Source of the DNA: an uncultured Bacilli bacterium
GTDB lineage: Bacteria; Bacillota_I; Bacilli_A; RF39; UBA660
Assembly: GCA_934096075.1 (NCBI GenBank)
Contig: CAKOLN010000019.1
Location: 1-9,789, forward strand
Direction: 5' to 3'
DNA length: 9,789 nt
Made by a program: the position numbers and the translations under genes. Of this stretch, positions 6,304-9,789 are shown one piece after another; positions within the stretch are counted from its first letter, which is position 1; every line of letters starts with the position of its first letter. The notes under the pieces were generated by a model. It was not told the origin of the DNA. It did no database searches and saw nothing but the letters and a program-made list of their open reading frames with translations.

Positions 6304-6330
6304 AAAAAAAGAATCATTCTATTGAATGAT
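6304..6330 (-). terminator. Terminator-like hairpin in the ABC transporter leader (attenuator candidate)
   Basis: On the minus strand ATCATTC (6330-6324) pairs perfectly with GAATGAT (6319-6313) around a 4-base loop, then TC and seven T (6310-6304). It lies between the extended -10 promoter and the ribosome site, so it would stop most transcripts about 36 nt after the start unless relieved. On the plus strand no T-run follows, so it does not serve the divergent gene. Confidence 0.65.
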
Positions 6331-6345
6331 ACAAAATCTATTTTA

Positions 6346-6354
6346 ATTATAGCA
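6346..6354 (-). promoter_or_regulatory. Extended -10 promoter of the ABC transporter gene
   Basis: The minus strand reads TGCTATAAT, a perfect extended -10. Transcription would start near 6339, nine bases before the leader hairpin. No convincing -35 is present. Confidence 0.6.
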
Positions 6355-6421
6355 TATTTGAACAATAAATCCTATTATAATTAAGCAAATTTATGTTTTT
6401 TATAAAAATAATAGAAATATG

Positions 6422-6430
6422 TGCTATAAT
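6422..6430 (+). promoter_or_regulatory. Extended -10 promoter of the HD-domain gene
   Basis: TGCTATAAT is a perfect extended -10, the same sequence as at 1585-1593 and (minus strand) 6346-6354. Transcription from about 6437 gives a 25-nt leader with GGGGG at 6452-6456. A second TATAAT at 6376-6381 could be an additional upstream start. Confidence 0.6.
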
Positions 6431-6461
6431 ATTACTAAATTACTTATTTATGGGGGATAAT

Positions 6462-8057
6462 ATGGAAAAATTAGATGAAATAAGAAAATCATTAAACTTT
6501 TATATTTGCTCTAATGAATTAAAGAATAAAATTATTGATGGACCAAATAATTATAGTGTAGCAGATCACTTATTTGGTAGTATGATATTAGCAACTGCTA
6601 TTGATTCTGAATTTAAGGAAACAAGTGATTTATCAAAAATATATAGAATGTTACTTCTTTCTGAATTTAGTATTTCATATCATAATTATGATTTTGAAAA
6701 TTTAAAATTAAGAAATCAATATGCTAGTGAAATAGTAGAATCAAGAGATATAAATACTGAAAATGGTAAATTAGTATTTAAGTATAAAATGCTAGACCTT
6801 TTATTAACTAAATTAATTAAAGAGAAAGAAAATAACACTTCACAATCAGAATTAATTAAAGAAGGAAGTACTATTATATCTTCACTATGTAGTAAACAAC
6901 CTTCTGAATGTGAAGAAATATTTAGATTTTATTATTTAAACTTTAGATTAAAAAATAAGGTAAGAACTGGATGGGATAGTAAACATTGGAATGTTAAATC
7001 AGACCGAATTGAAACAATATCTGAACATGTAATTGGAACTATAAGTTTAGCAATGGTATTAAATTCTGAATTTGAATATAATTTTGATACTGATAAAGAA
7101 TTAAAAATGTTAGTTATACATGAAACTGGAGAAACACTGATTGGTGATATTACACCATTTGATGGAATAACTCCAGAAAAGAAAAAAGAAATTGAACATC
7201 AAGCTATGAGAGACGCTTTAGGTAATCTAAAAGAAAAAGATAGTTTATTAGCTCTATTATATGAATTTGATGAACAAGAAACACCAGAAGCAAAATGTTC
7301 ACATTATTGTGATAAAATTGAAGCTGATTTACAAGCAAAGATTTACCAAGATAAAGGAATGCACCACTCATTAGATGATCAAAAAAATAATGTTGTTTTT
7401 AATAGTTCAAGAGTTCAACAAATGGTAAAAGATGGTGCAAAAGATGCATTTGATATATGGTATGAATGGGATAAAACTATATATGCGGGTGATAATCAAT
7501 TTTCCGAATTTTCTAATATATTAAAAATTGCTAGAACAAATAATTTACTATATTTAGATAAAGTAGTAAAAGAAAGAATAAATCTTACAGATGAAGAACA
7601 TTCATTTTTATCACAAGAATTAACTGATACTATTAAAAGGTTATACAAAGATGATAATGTAGATTCTGTTTATTTAACAAATTATCAAGATTCAAAGCAT
7701 AGTAAAGGGACATTAAATATAGTAGTTTTATTAGAATCAGGAGTAGATTATTATCCTTATGATAGATTAATGGATAAATTAAATTTTAAAATAGCGGAAA
7801 GTAATAAGACTGGGGTCAATGTTGTATTTGATTATGATTATGAAAATAGATATTCAACAACTGCTATGAATCCTAGTGAAGTTCATAGAGTTGAGCAACT
7901 TGTAGAATCTAAAATATTGTTTGATAAAACTGGAGAACTAAGTAGAGTTCAAGAAGTAATGAAAAAATATGGTCATTTATATGGGCTTTATTTGGTTGAT
8001 TATGTTCCACCGGTAGATGAAGCAATATCACGTCAATTGTTTAAAACAAGTAAATAA
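6462..8057 (+). CDS. Double-HD protein: degenerate HD, YfbR/HDDC2-like HD, possible NTase-like C-terminus
   Basis: This 531-aa protein carries an HD-type metal phosphohydrolase domain at about 165-295 resembling YfbR/HDDC2 5'-deoxynucleotidases. Visible equivalents are R168 and W171 (RTGW), H189, H220, E221 (HE where the family has HD), E224, D229 (GDITP) and D284 (CDKIE). Residues 31-80 repeat this pattern at a constant offset of 153 residues (H36 for H189, S67-E68 for H220-E221) but lack most metal ligands, so the first copy is degenerate. Residues 388-460 (VDSVYLTNYQD, GTLNIVVLLESG) resemble the strand order of a minimal nucleotidyltransferase fold without its usual GS and DxD residues; this is uncertain. 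The start is the ATG at 6462, with GGGGG 5 bases upstream; an in-frame ATG at 6393 lies before the promoter and has no ribosome site. A nucleotide hydrolase or nucleotide sensor is likely; the substrate is unknown. Confidence 0.8.
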   Translation: MEKLDEIRKSLNFYICSNELKNKIIDGPNNYSVADHLFGSMILATAIDSEFKETSDLSKIYRMLLLSEFSISYHNYDFENLKLRNQYASEIVESRDINTENGKLVFKYKMLDLLLTKLIKEKENNTSQSELIKEGSTIISSLCSKQPSECEEIFRFYYLNFRLKNKVRTGWDSKHWNVKSDRIETISEHVIGTISLAMVLNSEFEYNFDTDKELKMLVIHETGETLIGDITPFDGITPEKKKEIEHQAMRDALGNLKEKDSLLALLYEFDEQETPEAKCSHYCDKIEADLQAKIYQDKGMHHSLDDQKNNVVFNSSRVQQMVKDGAKDAFDIWYEWDKTIYAGDNQFSEFSNILKIARTNNLLYLDKVVKERINLTDEEHSFLSQELTDTIKRLYKDDNVDSVYLTNYQDSKHSKGTLNIVVLLESGVDYYPYDRLMDKLNFKIAESNKTGVNVVFDYDYENRYSTTAMNPSEVHRVEQLVESKILFDKTGELSRVQEVMKKYGHLYGLYLVDYVPPVDEAISRQLFKTSK

Positions 8058-8094
8058 AAGATGGTAATGAGGTTATCTCTCAAAGTCATCTTTT
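8056..8094. terminator. Weak inverted repeat between convergent ends
   Basis: AAAAGATG (8056-8063) and CATCTTTT (8087-8094) are perfect inverse complements with a 23-base interval that includes TGAG/CTCA. It overlaps the stop of the HD gene and the stop of the minus-strand Mob remnant and could end transcripts from either side. The T-run is short. Confidence 0.4.
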
Positions 8095-8502
8095 CCTTTG
8101 CCTAAATCTAATTCTTCAATATCATCATTATCTAAAACATCATCTTTATACATATTATTAACAACATCAATATATTTATCATCTTTATCATACCAACTAT
8201 GAAGTTTACTATGTAGAAATGATATTAGTTTTTCAAACTTATCTTTCCAATAATTAATGGTATTTTGTATATCGTGTATTTTAGATTTTAAAAATGATAT
8301 TTCGTTATCTTTTTCTTTAATAGTATTATTTAAAATTTTAACTCTTAAATTAAGCAACTCATTATTTTCAGAGAGTTTTAATTTTATTGTTTTTATTTTT
8401 TAATTGTTCGTGAGCATTAATTAATGTATTAGATAAAGTTTGGATTTTATCATATTCCTTATTAGTGTTATCTACTTGCCTAATAAAACTAATAATAGAA
8501 TC
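8073..8502 (-). pseudogene. 3' remnant of a probable Mob/Pre relaxase, frameshifted
   Basis: The minus strand codes for about 140 residues of a charged coiled coil ending in a conserved-looking tail (residues with WYDKDDKYIDVVNNMY and a final DDFER) that resembles the C-terminus of Mob/Pre (MobV-type) plasmid recombination proteins; this is recognition by eye. The coil runs in one frame from about 8502 (DSIISFIRQVDN) to a TGA at 8368-8370. It then continues in another frame from about 8380 (LSENNELLNL), with a small insertion or deletion near 8370-8376. The N-terminal relaxase domain with its catalytic residues is missing; its place is taken by the recombinase gene. A frame opened at the TTG at 8355-8357 without a ribosome site is not a genuine start. 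The original role would have been nicking for plasmid or element transfer. Confidence 0.55.
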
Positions 8503-9457
8503 TTTCAATTTTATTTTCATGAATGTTATTTTTAAAACTTTCACATCTATAGTAGAAGTACCATTTATCAGATTTGATTTTATGTGAAGCACCACCTGCA
8601 AGAATTCTACCACATTTAGGACATTTTAATTTTTGTAAGAAGATATAAGTTTGAGTTCTCATATAATTTTTTTGATTTTTCTTTTTCTGTACTTGGCAAT
8701 TTTCCCATAGTTCTTTACTCACAATAGGCTCTACAACATCTTTATAATAAGTTGGATGATTCGTTCTTTTACCATGAACATAATCCCCTTTATATACTTC
8801 ATTAGAGATAATTCTAAGTATTCCAGTATCACACCAATTTGTTTTAGCCAAGACTTTGTCTTCATTAAAAATAGTTGCAATATTATAATAAGATTTTCCT
8901 TCAAAGTATAAATTATATATTCTTACTACAATATCTTTAGTAAGTGGATCTGGAACTAATTTTTTATCTATATGTTTATAACCTAGTGGTGCTCTTGCAG
9001 GAATATGGCCTTGTTTAATAGCTCCTTCAAGGCCAATAATTGTTCTTTCACTAGTTCTTTCTATTTCATTTTGAGATACGCTCATCATAATACGAGATAC
9101 CATTTTACCATTAGCAGTAGTAGTATCAATCTTATCATTTACAAGCGCAAGGTCTATATTATATTTTTAAGTAAATTCAATTAGTGATTTCCAATCCTTA
9201 ACACTACGAACGACTCTATCTAATTTAAGAGCAATAAACATATTTATTTTTCCGTTTTTCCCATCTTCTAACATTCTTTCATATTCAGGTCTATAATTCC
9301 CAGTTTTAGCACTTATACCAGCATCTTTATAGTATTCGACAATATTATAATCATTAAACTTACAATAGGCTTCTAATCTTTCTTTTTGTTCTGGTAAACT
9401 AAATCTTTCACGAGCTTGATCTTCAGTTGATACTCTAACATAAACTCCACATCTCAC
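8489..9457 (-). pseudogene. Large serine recombinase, interrupted by an in-frame stop and lacking its 3' end
   Basis: This is a phage/ICE-type serine recombinase. The N-terminal catalytic domain (MRCGVYVRVSTEDQ, nucleophile S10; LDRVVRS near 79-85) begins at a GTG (9455-9457) with AGGAG 8 bases upstream. Codon 97 is TAA (9167-9169). Translation then continues in the same frame with normal family sequence (KYNIDLALVNDKIDTTTANGK, then MVSRIMMSVSQNE), so a single base change (GAA, CAA or AAA to TAA) broke it. The recombinase domain (GHIPARAPLGYKHI...) and zinc ribbon (CPKCGRI...YRCES) follow. After the ribbon the frame stops at 8489 and the usual long coiled-coil C-terminus is absent, replaced by Mob-like sequence in another frame. 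Restart at an internal ATG would lack the catalytic serine. The gene is inactive unless the stop is read through. Confidence 0.88.
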
Positions 9458-9541
9458 AAAATCATCTCCTTTCTTTTTTATTTGAGAGAAGTTATCCTCT
9501 CACTTGTTTGGCACTTTGAAAGCAAAAAGTTAAGTCTAAAA
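9458..9541 (-). promoter_or_regulatory. Leader of the recombinase with hairpin
   Basis: Between the partial upstream gene and the recombinase lie 84 bases. They contain a perfect 6-bp hairpin, TGAGAG (9483-9488) with CTCTCA (9497-9502), loop 8. On the minus strand it is followed by A-rich sequence and the AGGAG site, so it is not an intrinsic terminator for the upstream gene. No clear promoter is seen. Confidence 0.35.
9491..9502. repeat. Short repeat shared with 8072-8082
   Basis: GTTATCCTCTCA here and GTTATCTCTCA at 8072-8082 differ by one base. They bracket the recombinase/Mob remnant, the first overlapping the Mob stop codon and the second upstream of the recombinase. Both lie in small TGAG/CTCA dyads. 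This may be a remnant of an element junction or chance. Confidence 0.25.
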
Positions 9542-9789
9542 TTATAATTTTTTTAAAATTTTACATATTTCTTGCAATGTGTATTTTTCATTATGTTCTT
9601 TTATATAAAATTGCTTATTAGATATTTCATTAACTTTGTACTCATAAATAGTGAGTTTTATAGGAGATAATATTAAATATTCGGCAGGTTCAATAAACTT
9701 TAAGTTTGTGTTTTCAAGAATTTTAACTTTACCATTTTTTGTTTTATAGTCATAGCATTTAATAATATCAATAATAGTTGAGTTAGGTT
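9542..9789 (-). CDS. 3' end of an unrecognised gene (partial, runs off the window)
   Basis: The minus strand is open from the window edge to a TAA at 9542-9544, giving 81 codons with no start in the window. The product is Lys- and Glu-rich with a plausible globular pattern (for example NLKFIEPAEYLILSPIKL and, at the end, TLQEICKILKKL, possibly a short helix-turn-helix-like tail). I do not recognise the family. It lies directly upstream of the serine recombinase on the same strand, so it probably belongs to the same mobile element. Long continuous frame, typical residue use for this genome and position support a true coding end. Confidence 0.65.
   Translation of the reverse strand, partial: PNSTIIDIIKCYDYKTKNGKVKILENTNLKFIEPAEYLILSPIKLTIYEYKVNEISNKQFYIKEHNEKYTLQEICKILKKL

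Noticed and set aside
6393..6461. 23-residue hydrophobic N-terminal extension of the HD protein, which could be mistaken for a membrane anchor
   Set aside because: The upstream ATG has no ribosome site and lies before the TGCTATAAT promoter; the ATG at 6462 has GGGGG at proper spacing.
1927..8057. Mycoplasma-type code with TGA as Trp
   Set aside because: All intact genes are free of in-frame TGA and use TGG for Trp; the recombinase stop is TAA, and reading the TGA in the Mob remnant as Trp leads at once to another stop.
8503..8613. Plausible start of a separate 81-aa protein overlapping the recombinase end
   Set aside because: Its first part is an out-of-frame reading of the recombinase zinc ribbon; only the later part (from about 8502) has coding character, as Mob remnant.

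Overview
The window comes from a very AT-rich, low-GC Gram-positive-type bacterium. An AT-rich Bacillota such as a gut Erysipelotrichales, RF39-like or clostridial lineage fits best. The reasons are strong AGGAG or GGGGG ribosome binding sites, extended -10 promoters (TGCTATAAT), GTG starts and TAA/TAG stops. Trp is encoded by TGG and no in-frame TGA interrupts the intact genes, so the standard bacterial code is used and not the Mycoplasma code. No ribosomal or core-metabolism genes are present. Together with a decayed integrative or mobilizable element at the right end, this looks like an accessory region or genomic island.

Layout. 1-215 is non-coding with several small dyads. 216-1184 (minus) is an apparently active Fic AMP-transferase with an intramolecular inhibitory motif and a C-terminal winged helix. 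The 454 bases between it and the next gene are unusually rich. They hold face-away promoters whose -10 boxes form a mirror-image pair, a tandem 12-base repeat across the Fic promoter, and a short terminated RNA of about 118 nt. The first 59 bases of that RNA's structured part recur 187 bases downstream with matching, covarying hairpins. The second copy lies in front of a two-gene, translationally coupled operon: a 95-aa helical protein (1639-1926) and a 331-aa HExxH putative zinc metallopeptidase (1927-2922). A strong intrinsic terminator closes that operon.

Convergent to it, on the minus strand, are a ClpX-like AAA+ ATPase with an unusual N-terminal region (3050-4435) and, upstream of it, an ABC half-transporter with an extra N-terminal membrane/coil segment (4508-6283). 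The transporter has a terminator-like hairpin in its leader and a dinucleotide repeat across its start codon. Divergent from it is a 531-aa protein (6462-8057) with a degenerate HD domain, a second HD domain resembling YfbR/HDDC2 nucleotidases (but with HE in place of HD), and a C-terminal region that may be a degenerate nucleotidyltransferase fold.

The right end (8073-9789, minus) is a decayed mobile element. It holds a large serine recombinase broken by an in-frame TAA and lacking its normal C-terminal end, a frameshifted 3' remnant of a probable Mob/Pre relaxase, and the 3' end of an unrecognised gene running off the window.

How the genes work together is not established. The Fic toxin-type enzyme, structured RNA, metallopeptidase, AAA+ ATPase, exporter and nucleotide-hydrolase-like protein are each typical of accessory, conflict or stress cargo, but nothing here proves that they form one system. 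The strongest candidate for something undescribed is the duplicated structured RNA in front of the metallopeptidase operon.
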